Origin: Perkinsus olseni
Taxonomy: Eukaryota > Perkinsozoa > Perkinsida
Direction of reading: 5' to 3'
Assembly: GCA_013115125.1 (NCBI GenBank)
Contig: JABANN010000248.1
Coordinates: 1-47,505 of the forward strand
DNA: 47,505 bases
Part shown: positions 20,530-33,924 of the stretch, one piece after another
Layout of the letters: each line of letters begins with the position of its first letter
Numbering within the stretch: the first letter of the stretch is position 1
Notes under the pieces: generated by a model
The model's input: only the letters and a program-made list of their open reading frames with translations
Databases searched by the model: none
Told to the model about the DNA's origin: nothing
Position numbers and translations under genes: made by a program

Positions 20530-23500
20530 TCATAAGAAGAAATTGACACCTTGCAATTTGTCAGTCAGTCCGTCCTCCTGAAAGCAAACAATAGAGCAAC
20601 TTCAATCGAGCGTCGTGCTCACCTGCAGGAGGGCATTCGCCGCCTCGACCGTCCGAGCATCTTGATTCGCTTCCAAGTAGCAATCAACTCGCTTGGCCAA
20701 CGCCTGAGGGATGATGACTCCATTCAGCCGTGAGATGCTCACTGACCTCAGCATAGACCAGAGGTGCCGGCCTGCTGGTGGTCCGAGTGCATCGTGCGCT
20801 GAGGTGACACAGACACCACACGATCTGCTGCAACTCCTCAGCCCGTAGGCTTGGATCGGTGTAGTTGTCATCATGCAGGCACATGTAATGCGTGGGCCTC
20901 GCCGTACCAGTGTGGCACTGACAACAGGGAGGAGTCACCAACACGAACGACAAGGTCGAGGCCTACCTGCTGAGACACTAAATAGAAATTGAGGATGTTC
21001 GGTTGTGTGACTGTCCCATCGACAATAGTGCCGGCTGGAACGTTGCCCGTCTTCCGATCGCAATCCTGCGGCTTCTCGCACCATAAGGTGAGGTTCTGTG
21101 AGGAACCGGAGGACACCGACAAGAGGGTCAGAGTCGGCCTGAACAAGAGGCAGATGAGATTGGAAGGGGAAGACTCCGAGCACTTACGAGTATTTCTCCC
21201 TGGCCAGGCGGTCTCGCATCTTTTCGGAGCATCTACCGAAGGCCCCTGACTTCAACAGGATGGCCTGGGTCACTCGGTCGCTGATGGCATGCGATATATC
21301 CCGGAACTCCGCCGGCTGGAGCGTCAGGAACTAACAACAGTGTCGGATAGGTGTTCGTCGACGCTAAGCGAAGCTTACTCGTCCACTGGGGAAGGCATTG
21401 CGGAAGGCGAGGATGCGCTGCGGCAAGCGGGAGTTGATGATGTAGAAACGCTCGAGCAGACGGAAGACGAGGCTCTCGATGTCGATGATGCGCGTGCCAG
21501 TGTCCTGGACCGACGAGGCTGTGGCGTAGAGATTAACCTGAGACAGGCGAGCATGACAACGGAATGGAGAGGTGGGGCCTTACGTCGTTGTCTACACTGC
21601 CGACTGCAGTGGCGATCCAGAGGCCACCAACTGCTTCGCTCCGCTCAAGTGTGAATGCAATTACCATGCAACCCCTGGGAACCAACGATCGTTCCTCACC
21701 TCCGCCGCCGCCGCCCCGACCGTTGGGTATCGCGAAAAGACTGAAAACAGGACAGCCGGTAAGCTCAGACTGAAATTTTAGAAAATTTCTGGCAGTCTGG
21801 CAGTGCGAGGGCCTCAGAACAGCCAGCACTGACTAATCCCCGGAGGCGGGTTTGCCCACCTCGTTTGCTGCGTCATCCTCGGCACCCCAGCGATAACACC
21901 ACCGTGTGGAGGCACTCGGCCAGCGGGCGTCCTCGGCAGAAGACCAGTAAGGCTGGTCGGGGTGGGAGGGGGTGTATCTCCGTCGATATCTAAAACAACA
22001 CTCAGTCGATCACACGATTAAAGTCGGTTACCTTCATCCGGGCTCTCCACCTGGGGCTCCTTCAGACATATTTTACAGCAAAGTTCACACATGATACTTT
22101 GCCATTGATTGATGGTCCTCTGACTAGACGGACAGACTATCACCTGAGACGACAACGATGCCCGACTCCAACGTGCCGGCCAGCGGTCTACCTGACTAGG
22201 GACGCCGGCGATGCGGTCCACCAAGTCCTTCACTACGCAGTAGGGCCGCCTACTTTTTCTCGGCAGAAAAACAAGGAGTATCTGACACGCTACCCATTTC
22301 ATATCCACGCGAGCAACGACACTGACCGCGGGGCCCGCGTCCGCTAGCTGTCTTTGGCACCAATCCCTCAACCGTTGGACATCTTCCCCATCGACCAACG
22401 CTGAGCTGCTCAACTTCAGTTCAACTCGCTGAAGACGCGGAGACATCCGGGGCCACTACCATCAGAAAACTCACCGGCTCGTCTTGGAACTTGAGGCCAT
22501 GACCATCGGCAATCGTACGAAGAGCCTCACAGAAGGTGGACACTCCTCGACAATCTCCGACCTCCAACACGCCATACGGTATCGTATACTTCGCACAACG
22601 CTTGAACTGCTGCCCAGTGATAACCCAGGAGCCTTGGGAGCATGGCATCTACAGTACGAGATGAAGAACACCGCGCTCGCCCTGGTGATCGATTTGGAAC
22701 CCACCGGCTTCTGCTTATCTCTGTATTCTAAGGTGATCTCCGGCAGTACCCTGCCTTTGACGGCGAGAGGGCGACGCTGAACGTCAATCTAAAAGTCAAG
22801 CCCGAGGGCTACGGCAAAGCTGCCACGACACGTATCTCACTTCCAAGTCGGGCTTTAACATGTTAACATGCTCAGAGGCCCCTGAGGGTGGACGACCTTG
22901 TTGTTGCTGTTGTCTCCCTCGTGGCAGCATCGGAAGGGATGACGCCAGACGCCTGGTAGCAGGATTCACGCTGTGCTGCTGCTGATGCTGCTGCTAGGGG
23001 GCACTCACTCTCTCAACAACCACACAGACGATAGAGATGCCTTCGGGGCCTCGGCGGTCGTGGCTGTCAATGGCTTCACGCTAAGGAGTTGATCGGCTTC
23101 TACTCGGCACAGCTGAAGGGAGGTCGAAGGACCCATACCCGAGTGTAGGATATTCACACAGCGCCATCAACGGCTCCGCCCAGTGCTCACTTCAATAGGG
23201 ATAACCCGGCCCTTCCAGTCCTCAGCCACGACTAAACCCCCTTCCTCATCATCCTGTTGTTGTAACGTGCAGGTCCAGTCCTTCTTCCCTTCGAGCTTGT
23301 ATGTCTCATAATATTCCCTCAACGTCATCTCTCGTCCATCAACAGCAAGCCTGTCGGAGCACCGCCGTAGCCGTAGTATGGTGTAATACAACTTCTTCCC
23401 GGTGTGCTCGCAGTTCACGACCAAACCGTGCGGCGGCCGCCCCGGCCCAGAGACCCTCTTTTTCCCATGGACAACCCTCACCTCCGTACTGAGAAAAAAA

Positions 23501-24750
23501 ACAACACGGCAAGAATCCACTCGATCGGGCCCCGCGGAATCTGGTCGGGCATTACTCCAAAAACCGGTTGAAGTCAATAATATCCTCCTCACTGGGCAGC
23601 CACGCCTCGCTCCCTCGTGGCTCGGATACTAAACCGTGGTGAGCTCGGCGGAGGTCACAGACTGTTCGAACGAAGTCCGACAGAGGGCAGGAGGACTGGA
23701 GAACACGAGCGTTCTAGTGAGAGGTCAAGCTCACAGTAGTATTACACTGAGCTGCATCTTCGCGTTGCGGAGAGTGACCGTGAGCTTGGCCGCCCCACCC
23801 TCGGCAGTCCCTTCCACAACACGCTGCTCGGCCCGAGCTCCCGGAACGTCGAGGAGGGAGGACGTGGAGGTATCCTGAATGATATCCACCACTCGCCATC
23901 TGTGCTGATGATGATGACGGCATTACATTCGCGTGTGTCCCGTTCTTGACAGGGACGAAGATCAGTCCCGACTTGCTGGCGTTGGATAGCCTGGGGGTGG
24001 CTGTCAGTGGTAGATGGGACCTCAACAGCGTTTGCCACAGGAACAGCTCCACCACTCGGCTGAGGTTCGACGTCACATGCAACTGCGAGAGGAGAGCTTT
24101 AAGTAGAGAACACGGACGACTCTTCGACCTACAGGCGGCCGGGCCTCAATCCTGAGCAAACCTTCACTCTGGGACTGATCATCAATAGTGGGAGGGGTGG
24201 TTACCGCAGGGGTGGTGAAGGCAGCGTTGCTGCTAAGATCGAGCAGCCACCTACAGATCGGTACCTAACGCGGCCAAATCAGCAGCACCAATCAGATCAA
24301 TACACAACCGACTTTGTTCCCAGCAGCCCCGATCGTCTCTCCCAGTGGAGGGCCGAACAGCCGCACCGCCATTTGAAGCCGCTTGGTATGAGACAGGCCC
24401 ACCCCCTCAGCGAAGACGAGGTTCCAGCCAGCAAGGCTCTCTACACGGGACGCCGTCCCCACGTTAACGAGAAAGTCGTTCGTTAGTAACTACATCAGCC
24501 AAACCACAATACGACTCAGCAGAGGAAAAATGGTTACTGGTATGTCCCTCCGCCGTGCTGCTTGCCCTCGGGACTGTTGAGGCCTCATCATAACTACCAG
24601 TGGAGACCCTCTACCCCGACTCGATAAGGGAGGGGTGGAAGCTGACGACCCACAGCGGTAATGGTGACTGCACAGTATTAGCTTACTTCCGCCACCTCGC
24701 TTCGGTATACTCGGACTAGGAGAGCTCGAACGTGACGGCGAATGCAACAT
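20530..24750 (-). CDS. AGO: Argonaute family protein (PAZ, MID, PIWI)
   Basis: Argonaute binds small RNAs and silences matching transcripts. The N-terminus (ATG 24750) is Ser/Pro-rich and its exons are not resolved. The PAZ domain lies at about 23490-23180 (VVNCEHTGKKLYYTILRLRR, MTLREYYETYKLE). MID runs through about 22780-22030 (PGSWVITGQQFKRCAKYTIP, LLVFLPRKSRRPYCVVKDLV). PIWI exons at the 3' end are clear: 21537-21379, 21330-21188, 21138-20967, 20917-20747, 20703-20623 and 20577-20530. Their landmarks are TAVGSVDND, LPQRILAFRNAFPSGR, KTGNVPAGTIVDG, FYLVSQQ, GTARPTHYMCLHDDN and CTRTTSRPAP. The usual RDG of the active site reads RNA, and DVTHP is not found. C-terminus is GVNFFL. Introns here are 43-49 nt. 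Confidence 0.9.
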
Positions 24751-25264
24751 TGAAGACAAGCAATCTGATCATCAATTACTGTCGATGCAACAGACTGGCA
24801 TGGTCCAGTCGAGGCTCATTTGACCCAACTTCACCTTTTGTGTATCTTACGCGCTTCAACCTAAGATACATATTTACACTCATCAACACAACCCTCAAAA
24901 GAACTAATGAAAACCACATTAAACATGTAACTTGAAGACCATGGTATCTGTCAGGCCTACTAGAGACAGCATGAGACTTCACAGAAGAAGCCTCTTTCCT
25001 CTAGCCAGCCCATTGGTGTAGCGAACCGCCCTTACTCTCAATAACAATACTAATGTCAACGAGAGTTACACAAATGGCCGCCTTTTCTCATCCTCCTGCA
25101 CTACTGTGAACTCAACAACTGGTCAAGAAGACACTAACATTTATCCATAGTCTATCATCAGTTGTTTTTGACCATCACGGCTCGGGTTGACCGAGTGATT
25201 AGTAGTGAAATAAATCCTCTTTTTCTTAACATAGTCTCTTAATAATGATAATAATAACCACCAC
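24751..25264. other. 514-bp intergenic region with one complete palindromic element
   Basis: This lies between the GAPDH stop and the Argonaute start, both on the minus strand. The only notable item is the palindromic element at 24842-24869. No other gene is seen. Confidence 0.45.
24842..24869 (-). repeat. complete 28-nt palindromic element outside genes
   Basis: Perfect ends GTATCTT and AAGATAC flank ACGCGCTTCAACCT. This is the cleanest copy of the family and appears to lie in an untranslated or intergenic stretch. Confidence 0.8.
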
Positions 25265-26659
<1,395 letters not shown>

Positions 26660-29600
26660 ATGACGACGAGCGACGCCGGTCCCCCTACGAGTGCCGCGGC
26701 CTCGGCAGAAATGGCTAAGAAGAGTTCGGGCGCTCGTAAGACGAATCTTGGCTGTGCGTGAGTATCTTCGAGTATCCTTAGTCCGACTTCGATACGAAGT
26801 TGTATACGTATCTTCTGAAGACGGTAAGAGCATGCTTCAACCTCGGATACTCTTATCAATACAGGAGCTCATCCCGCCAGTGAACTGGTGGTCCCCGAGA
26901 CGACGGGAGTTGGTATGACCAGTGGCCAAGGTTGGATATCCAAAAGATTCCCTACCTACCCACAGGTTAACCTGTCTTATACCATGATGCAATGATGGTA
27001 TCTTTTTAGATACTCATACTTGAGCTGGAACGTCGTAGTATCATCAACCAGATGCAATTCCTCAGTCATCAAAGCGCGATATCGACGAAGTTGGAACTGG
27101 TAGTAACGGAGTGGGCAGCAGCAGGCGCCAGGGTCGAACCCCTTCAGTATGTGTCCGTGGAGGGGCCTCAGACGCCCTACGACCCCGTCCAGGATCCCGA
27201 TGGTTGTGATTTTATACAGTCCATACCCTTCAGAAGGTTGGGGTATCTTTCTCTAGACTCTAACGAGAAGAGTAATCGGGAATTCTGTGTTAAGCACGCT
27301 TCAACCTCGGATATCAGGTCAATGGTTGGCTCGGGAATTGAAGTCTGTCTTCGTTGACTGCGAGGCAAGATTCATCCAAATCAAATTACACAAATGTCAC
27401 GTTAACACCCTCAACCTCCAGTCGCAAGTTGTAGTAGATGATGATTCATTATGTTGCTTTTGAAGGCCGTCCCTTCAGGGCCTTATCGCGGTCAATATTC
27501 TCGGCAATTATCTTGACCCACCACCACCGCCGCCACCCGTTTTGCCCTCTGAGGATGCCAGTAGTTGGTTCGTGTGCATGCGTGCAATACCACACCATTC
27601 GCAGTTCCTCCACCAATGGTGGCCGTCCCTGTCCTACACAGTGCGGATGCCGAACCCGGGGCGCATCAGAATTCCGGCTGGCCTCCCTTGGCGGTATGGA
27701 CGGCGTGCCAAGACACTCGGTGAAAGGATATACGGCCTCTTTAGGGACCCGAAGGCCTCGGGTTCGATTCTATGGGCGAGCATTTTGGCTTGGAAGTTCC
27801 CCCAGCTGTGTACCATCCCCAACCTTCAACTGGGGACTTCTCCCCCCTAGGGCCCGAGGGTATCTTCGGGACCGAGGCTGACCCGGAAACGCAAAAGCAA
27901 ATCGATCAGCTGCTGTCATTAAAGCAGCGGGCTGTGGAGGTTATATTGTCGTCGCCGGGATTCGAACCCGCGACCTCTATCGCCGCAGGTGGAGGACTAC
28001 GACGAGGCGATGCGACTGAAAGATGAGATAACCCGGTTGCAGGGAGTATCTCGGGCGTTGGCTGAGCTGGAGCGGAGTAAACGTATCGCTGTACAGGAAG
28101 AGGACTATCCCCGGGCCAAGGCATTGAAGGAGGAGATACACCGCCTCAGGTCTGCTCACCATCGCAGAACCCTCTACCACAGTGTAACACTCAGGACCAA
28201 CGGGGCCGCGGCCCAGCCGCCTCCTCGGCAATCACAGACTGTGTATGAGCCTCGGTACCAGTACTACCATCAGCATGGCGGACATTCGTTCCAAACTCCC
28301 TTGTCGGGGGTCTCTGGCCGTACCACCCCAATGGGGTTCAGTGGGGCTGATGGTACTACGGGCCTGATGGAACCCACGATCCTTCCTCCATCATCAGCAT
28401 ACAACGGGAGCAGCAGCAGCAGCAGCCGGCCAGTGAACACACATGATGAGATGCCGGCCGTCGCAGGTCAGCCTGTCGTGACTGGCATGGGTTGAAGTAT
28501 CCTTCAGGTGGCGGTGGGAGTAGTCAGCACAGATCCATCCTAGAGGCCGGACCAAACTCCCTTCCGGTACTTTCCTTCTTCTTCCGTGTCCGATCTCGAG
28601 TCCTCAGTCGGAGTACCTCGGCCAAGATCCCTATTATGCCGTAGCAACAGCCAACACAACGCCACCAACAGCAGCAGCTCCGATAGAGACGGGAGGCACG
28701 CCCAAGACCCCACCCTTGGGAGGGGACCGGGGACCCCATCCGGACCTGCCCGACGTCCCCAACTCCGAGGCCTTGCCGGCTGCGGGTAGGGGAGGATCTG
28801 GGAGGGCCCGTGGTCAATGGTGGCTTCAGAAATACTCCCCCCAGCGGTGGCCCATGAGGCCCAAGGGGCTCCAATGACCCTGTTGGGTGAGTATATAATT
28901 CGGTGTATAGTCAGCAAGGTGAGTTACGAATGGAGTGGTATGATAATAATTAGCACACATGCGCCCGCAGGATTGGAGAGTTCGCGAGGCGGGGTTCATC
29001 CAGGCCGAGCATGACCTCGAGAAGGGCGTGTGGGCTGATAAAGGGGACGCCGTCTCGGGCGCCCACGCTGCCATCTATGCCGTCCGAAAATGTGTAACTG
29101 ATAAAATTGCAAATGTAGGCCCTTCTCCTCCCCATCCCTGCCGTTACGCTCAGCTCTGTAGGTCTTCTTGCCATGCATGAGGCTCCTCCAAGCCGCAGCC
29201 AACAGTGTCTTTAACGTGGTGGCCACACCCATCTGAAGGGAGGCTCCCTAGCCCTCCCCTCAGATGGTATCGTCGATGCCCCGCGGCTCCCGTGACCTCC
29301 ACGCCATCCTCGAGCCCCTCATGCCAGCCCTCACCGATCGGCTGTCGGACCCCAACAAGCGCTGCCAGGAGGCCACACGGAATGCTATCCTCGCCATTGC
29401 CGTCAATGTTGGCCCTTCCTTCGCCACCCATCATGTACTCGGCAGCACCACTGAAGGGAAGGGGAGCGACTTTGGTAGGTATTGAAGATAACCTCCCGTC
29501 GGGGGGCGGGTGGGAGGGCTGCTGCGGCGCCGTCCCTCCTGCCCAACAAGGCCTTGTCGGCTCGCTGTGACGTCCTGCAAGCTGTGATTGACACCTGTGG

Positions 29601-30641
29601 CCTAGTGAGCACGGACGCTGGAGGAGTTGCGGAAAATGCGGTAGGAATACACCCCTCCTTCCCCTCCATCCCCTCCCAACCTAGCACGGTAGCAACAGCA
29701 GCTTCACCGCCCCAGTGCTGCTGACCATGGCCTTCGACCTTCTCAAGCAATGCCCCGCATCTGAGGTCCGGTCATCTGCGGTGTCCTTGGCAGCCAAGGT
29801 GGGGACTGTAGCCCCCCTCGGTGGTGCTGACTTGATGGTGTGGCAGGTCTGCAGTCTAGTCGGTAGGGACGCCATCAAGCCCTTCATTAAGAGCATCGAG
29901 AGGCAGTCCCAACGGGAGGTGAGGAGGGCGGCGGCGGCCGGGAGTTGTTTTATTCTTGCAGTAATATATTGCGATGAATTTCTACTTTGCGTCGGACGGG
30001 TGTAAAAGTCCTCAGGAAAAAATTATGACAACTTTCGTATCATCAATGTGGTCTCACGAGGCAAACAATGAGAACACGGCAAATTATTTTTGTACTTATT
30101 TGTGGATACTAGACCTGCCAATTTTGCGGAAATTGGGGTATGCTAGGTGAAGCGTCCTTCTCTAGGGTACAATTGTAGTGCTAACAGAAGTATTGAAGGT
30201 CCTAGTGCCAATTACGATGTTTCTTTCAGGCCATTGAGACGGAGATTGATCGGATCCTCAATGGTCGACGAGGGAGTAACAGCAGCAGTAGCAGTAAGAG
30301 TGCCCCTCGGCGGAGGCCCCAAACGGAGGACAGCCGGGTAAGTCCGCATTCTTCGAACCTTCCCTTCGAGGTCCCTGGATGCTCAGCCCATCTCTGGGCT
30401 CACCAAGGAGCAGCAGCCTGCGGCGGCGCCAACTCCCGTCGTTTGCCAATTCTGCGGCTATTCTGATCCGGAGTTCGGCAACCAGAGTGACCTATTGGAT
30501 CTGCATTACTGGCGAGAGTGTCCGAGCCTGACCCAATGCTACGGCTGTGGGCAAGTGGTGGAGCTCGCGGGCCTCGCCGAGCATCGGGCGGTTGAATGTG
30601 AGGCTGCTGCTGGTGCTGGTGCTGGCGAGGGGCAAACATGA
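26660..30641 (+). CDS. CEP104: centrosomal/ciliary-tip protein CEP104
   Basis: CEP104 is a tubulin-binding TOG protein that moves from the distal centriole to the ciliary tip and governs axoneme length. Domains appear in order. The N-terminal jelly-roll region spans exons 26660-26735, 26865-26965, 27010-27099, 27148-27286 and 27318-27430 (GWISKRFPTYPQ, QMQFLSHQSAIST, FRRLGYLSLDSNEKSN, LARELKSVFVD, HKCHVNTLNLQSQV). A coiled coil (YDEAMRLKDEITRLQG) begins at 27989. A TOG/HEAT array runs from about 28830 to 29919 (WRVREAGFIQAEHDLEKGVW, LTDRLSDPNKRCQEATRNAI). Zinc fingers follow (CQFCGYSDPEF, LDLHYWRECP, CYGCGQVVELAGLAEHRAVEC). Exon joins at about 27525-27800, 28495-28800 and 29640-29715 are unresolved. 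Introns include tRNA-like, palindromic and AGTTACG types. Confidence 0.9.
27100..27147 (+). repeat. CEP104 intron 3, weak tRNA-like (antisense)
   Basis: A 48-nt GT-AG intron follows the conserved exon ending STKLEL. It contains CCAGGGTCGAACCCCTTCAG, a reverse B-box motif reaching the acceptor. The match is shorter than in other copies. Confidence 0.5.
27287..27317 (+). repeat. 31-nt CEP104 intron made of the palindromic element
   Basis: The intron starts GTGTTAAGCACGCTTCAACC and ends TCGGATATCAG. Without splicing the frame stops; with it, exons read NEKSNREFC-QWLARELKSVFVD, matching conserved CEP104 sequence (ARELKSVYVD in human). The whole intron is a diverged antisense copy of the palindrome. 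Confidence 0.8.
27940..27988 (+). repeat. CEP104 intron is a tRNA-like element (antisense)
   Basis: This 49-nt GT-AG intron lies between QLLSLKQRAVE and VEDYDEAMRLK. It contains CGCCGGGATTCGAACCCGCG, the reverse complement of a T-arm/B box, and almost nothing else. Confidence 0.8.
28919..28970 (+). repeat. CEP104 intron with shared AGTTACG 5' end
   Basis: This 52-nt intron lies between GEYIIRCIVSK and DWRVREAGF. It starts GTGAGTTACGAATGGAGTGG then TATGA, matching J-protein intron 3. Confidence 0.75.
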
Positions 30642-31659
30642 TGATGATAACTGAATTAGTGGGGGGGGAGGCTGCCGCCATCATTTCATTCCATCCATGC
30701 CGAGTTGTGTTCGTCAGTGGGAGAAAATCATTGGAGCTGCAAGGAACAAACCCCAGCCGTAGCGATGGGAACGGCGAAGTGTTTCTTGGCTCTCATGCCG
30801 TCACACCGACGAATAGATTACCGCGCACGAATGAGCTTGTGAAGCCTCCACAGCGGCGACGACGACGACGACGACGACGGCTCGGACGGATCCGCGGTGC
30901 AGTTGACACGACCAGACGCTCATTCATACGCGAAGGGGATTGCCCGTTGTGGCAGCGTTCGGGCAGCCAACTGAATAACGCAACACAGGCTTCATCGTTA
31001 ACTTGCTACCACATCGGCATCGAGTCTAACCAAGCCGGCGACGGCTTTGGACTTTAAACTGACACACTCGTGAGATGCATGCTTCAACCTAAGATACGGC
31101 TGCTGCAGCAGCAGCAGCAGCACCTCAACAAGTTGCCCTCCCAGCCCATCAGCAAAGCACCTCGCCAGACTCATCGTGGAGGTACGAAGGAGGAGCTCAT
31201 GCAGCATCTTCCGAGTCGGGTCCGAGTCCGACCAGTTGTCATCGAGGCTCTCTGCCAATATACCCGACTGATGAGCGAAGGGAATCAAGAATGATGTTAA
31301 CAGCCATGGTAGAGGCTGCCCGACAAGTTACGGAGGTGTGGGGCTTCCATCGCGGCCATGACAAAGTCAATGAACTTGGCCGACGGGGTTGTTTACGTAG
31401 CAGGCACTCCGGTGTCCCTCGAGAAAGAGACCCCAACTGATATCGGCCCATCCGGCACCGCAGTAGCAATGACCTTCCTAAGGCTAGTTGTCAATACTGT
31501 GCACACCTCTTCATATACGCGCGTTGCTCGACACCTATTAGGGGCGGTGCATAGCCAGCCTATTAGTATGGCGCACGAGGGACTGATGGAGACACCAACA
31601 CAAGGCGGTCCATCATCCAACAACATCAACATCATAACGACAAGTCGTGAACAACATCT
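30642..31659. other. 1-kb region without a resolved gene
   Basis: It follows the CEP104 stop and contains a 225-bp duplicate of a DNAAF5 exon (31072-31296). A short minus-strand frame (about 31385-31305, FIDFVMAAMEAPHLRNLSGS) reads well but I cannot place it in a gene. The plus-strand frame 30638-31057 includes a run of Arg codons from a GAC/CGA repeat and is probably not coding. Confidence 0.4.
31072..31296 (-). repeat. duplicated copy of a DNAAF5 exon and its flanks
   Basis: About 215 bp here match 35261-35476 at roughly 85-90% by eye, including intron ends, a palindromic element and the exon reading GILAESLDDNWSDSDPTRKM. The exon frame is still open, but neighbouring DNAAF5 exons are absent here. 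It is an orphan exon or pseudo-exon. Confidence 0.75.
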
Positions 31660-32885
31660 CTAGTCTTCTTCCTCTGGTGCAAGTTTCTCATTCCAGCCAG
31701 CAGCCACAGCTGCTGCTGTAGCGCCGACACGACTGTTGTATTCCCGTTGACTGATGCCCTTCTCCCGAAGGTCGATCCCCCAGGTGGCGGCATAGTCAGC
31801 GATGTCTCTGTAGATGGGGTCCTCTCGAGTACGCCCCTTCTTAGCTACTGTCATCATATACCTCATCAGATGCACATCGTTGCTTTCCAATGGCAAACTG
31901 ACAGAAGAGCACCTCCGTGCAGGAGGGCTGATGATAGTGACCTACTCGATGGTGTCGTTCCCTGTCTCGTGATCGACGAACTTGATTGAGCTCACGACGA
32001 AGCGGTTCAGTCGAGCAAGCCAGTACAGGGTAGTCGTAGCGGGAAGAAGTGACTAAGTTATGGTATGAAACTGATGACCATGGGCTGAGCTCACCTCCGG
32101 AGGCCCAAACATGTGGACGGGCCCTTCCGTACGGCCATTATCGTCCTCTGCCAGAGTCGATTTCCTCAAGGCCTCCCTTACCACGGCCAAGACAGCTGAG
32201 GACTCGTCGACGGCTGCCCCGCCGCCGCCGCGCTCCTTCCTCAGGAGGGCCTTTCCCCAGGCATAAACGGTCTCCGAACAGCCCGGGGCTTCAACGTTCC
32301 GTAGAGGGTCCATGAAGGGCAGCCAGTCGACCTCGAACAGCCACCACAGCGTCTTGGTCTCCACGACTGGAGCAACGCGATCCCCGGCATAGGTGGTCCT
32401 GCTAGACCAGGTGCCGATCACTGCGTTCAGGCTCCTACCTATTCTCGCCAAGAGTTGCGTAGTCGATGATGTATCGTCCATTCTTCAGGTCGAACTTCAA
32501 GGTAACCGAAGCTTGCCACTGACGAACGACAAGCCGCTCATCAAGGCCCGCGTGGGCATCCGTACGGGCGTCGTGGTCTCCCGGCCTCCGTCTAATGATT
32601 CTCTCTCGACCGTGGCGTCGCTTCCGAAGACGTCTGTCTCAATAACGCAGCCGTCCTGGACAGGAGAAACGAATCTTGCAGTCGCTGGGTGATCGGAGAG
32701 CGTCACCTGGAGGGGGTATTTCCGTTTCAATTGTCTCTTCGGCTTCGTACTCGTCGAAGGGTCTGCTGACACGGCGGAGAATGACCTCAATCACCGGCTG
32801 GGCCATCACCTAGCGGGTCGCTTGTCTGGCCAGGGGAAGTACAGAGGAGGATGATCAGCAGCCAAGGTCGCAGAGGGGCATTCAT
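31660..32885 (-). CDS. probable secreted protein of unknown function
   Basis: The start at 32885 gives a signal peptide (MNAPLRPWLLIILLCTSPGQ). Downstream exons read FVSPVQDGCVIETDVFGSDA, then WQASVTLKFDLKNGRYIIDY after a clear intron, then TKTLWWLFEVDWLPFMDPLR with AVVREALRKSTLAEDD. Further on come LARLNRFVVSSIKFVDHETG and a last exon SNDVHLMRYMMTVAKKGRTR ending KLAPEEED at 31660. The frames are long, rich in conserved-looking hydrophobic and aromatic residues, and separated by short GT-AG gaps. The first splice after the signal peptide and the join near 32070 are not settled. No family is recognised. Confidence 0.5.
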
Positions 32886-33924
32886 GACCGAAATGTCAAC
32901 CTCGAGTGTCCCCGAGCCTTGGAGTAATGCACTCAAGCTTATTCTTAATCAAGCCTCGGAAATCTTAGGCTTCGTATTTTTCGACCCTTCCCGTTGGTAA
33001 CCAGGGGCCAAAGATATTCCGGAATCGATACCGTTCTCGCCTACGACAATTCTATGACCCCCATCAGCTTCCACTGCCCAAGCATATGTCCAAGCAAACG
33101 TCTCAGAGGTCAGGCCCTCGCTGTGGTCAGACTTCGGAAACACCATAGTGGAATGAGGACATGTTAGTGCACTTCGAGCGCTGTCTTCTACCGCTGGAAA
33201 CCTCATCATTCGAGCATGGTGTGGGGCGCACAGGTACGGAATCTTAGGTTCACTCTAGTCCGTCATAGTGCAAATGGATTCCCTCAATTCCCAGAAGGTC
33301 AACCAGCACTCAGAAGTCCTTCCCGAAGTGTCCGGGATTAATAGGATGAGGAGCTTTCCTCATACTTCGTGCTGTGCATGGTGGTGCAATCAACTTGGCA
33401 TCCGTCGTCCCCCCCGGGTGGAGGACATGACCGGCGGTCCGCTACTACAGGGTGCCGACTTAAAAAGGGCAGACCCCTCATGAATTGTCCGTGCGGACGA
33501 GTTGAGAGTTGTAACGCACACCAATCGAAAGCTCTCGTCGAGCTCTACGCAACCCCGTTCTCAGCGTCGTCTCACTCGAATTGCCCATGGAAGGGCACGC
33601 CGCTGTGAAGAATGATCGACGCTTGAGGAAGTCGACGGAGGGCATTTCTGTGACTCGGCGGTGATGAGGGGTCTGCCCTTTTTAAGTCGGCACCCTGTAG
33701 TTACGACTAGGTAAAACCGCTGGTGCGAGGCCTTGAGACTGTTTAACGCGGGATCTCTCGGAGCCGAGTTGGTGAGACCAAGACGACAAGAAAGCCTTCG
33801 GTGCTCAGAGTTCGGTGCCGCACGTTAACGGATTTATGATCGTCCTCGACGGTTCCTCGTACCCCATACTTCCCAACCCAACAACACGTTACGGTCATCG
33901 AGACGGAAGCACAAAACATGGCGG
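32886..33924. other. 1-kb region holding a MITE-like element
   Basis: Apart from the inverted-repeat element at 33444-33701 there is one minus-strand open frame (33209-32949, with ETFAWTYAWAVEADGGHRIV) of unknown status. No other feature is seen. Confidence 0.4.
33444..33701. mobile_element. MITE-like element with 38-bp terminal inverted repeats
   Basis: Arms at 33444-33481 and 33664-33701 are perfect 38-nt inverted repeats (outer end ACTACAGGGTGCCGACTTAA) around 182 nt of unique sequence with no coding capacity. This is the structure of a non-autonomous DNA transposon, or of a hairpin RNA source. I see no convincing target-site duplication at the flanks, so transposition is inferred from structure only. 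Confidence 0.65.

Noticed and set aside
27760-27800. Dinoflagellate-type spliced-leader gene (CATTTTGGCTTGGAAG at 27779)
   Set aside because: It resembles part of the known leader CATTTTGGCTCAAG but differs at the end and lies at a CEP104 exon border coding EHFGLEVPP. The match looks accidental.
28494-28510. A 17-nt intron in CEP104 (GTTGAAGTATCCTTCAG)
   Set aside because: It would keep the frame, but the flanking protein is low-complexity and not conserved, so homology cannot support it. I left the join unresolved.
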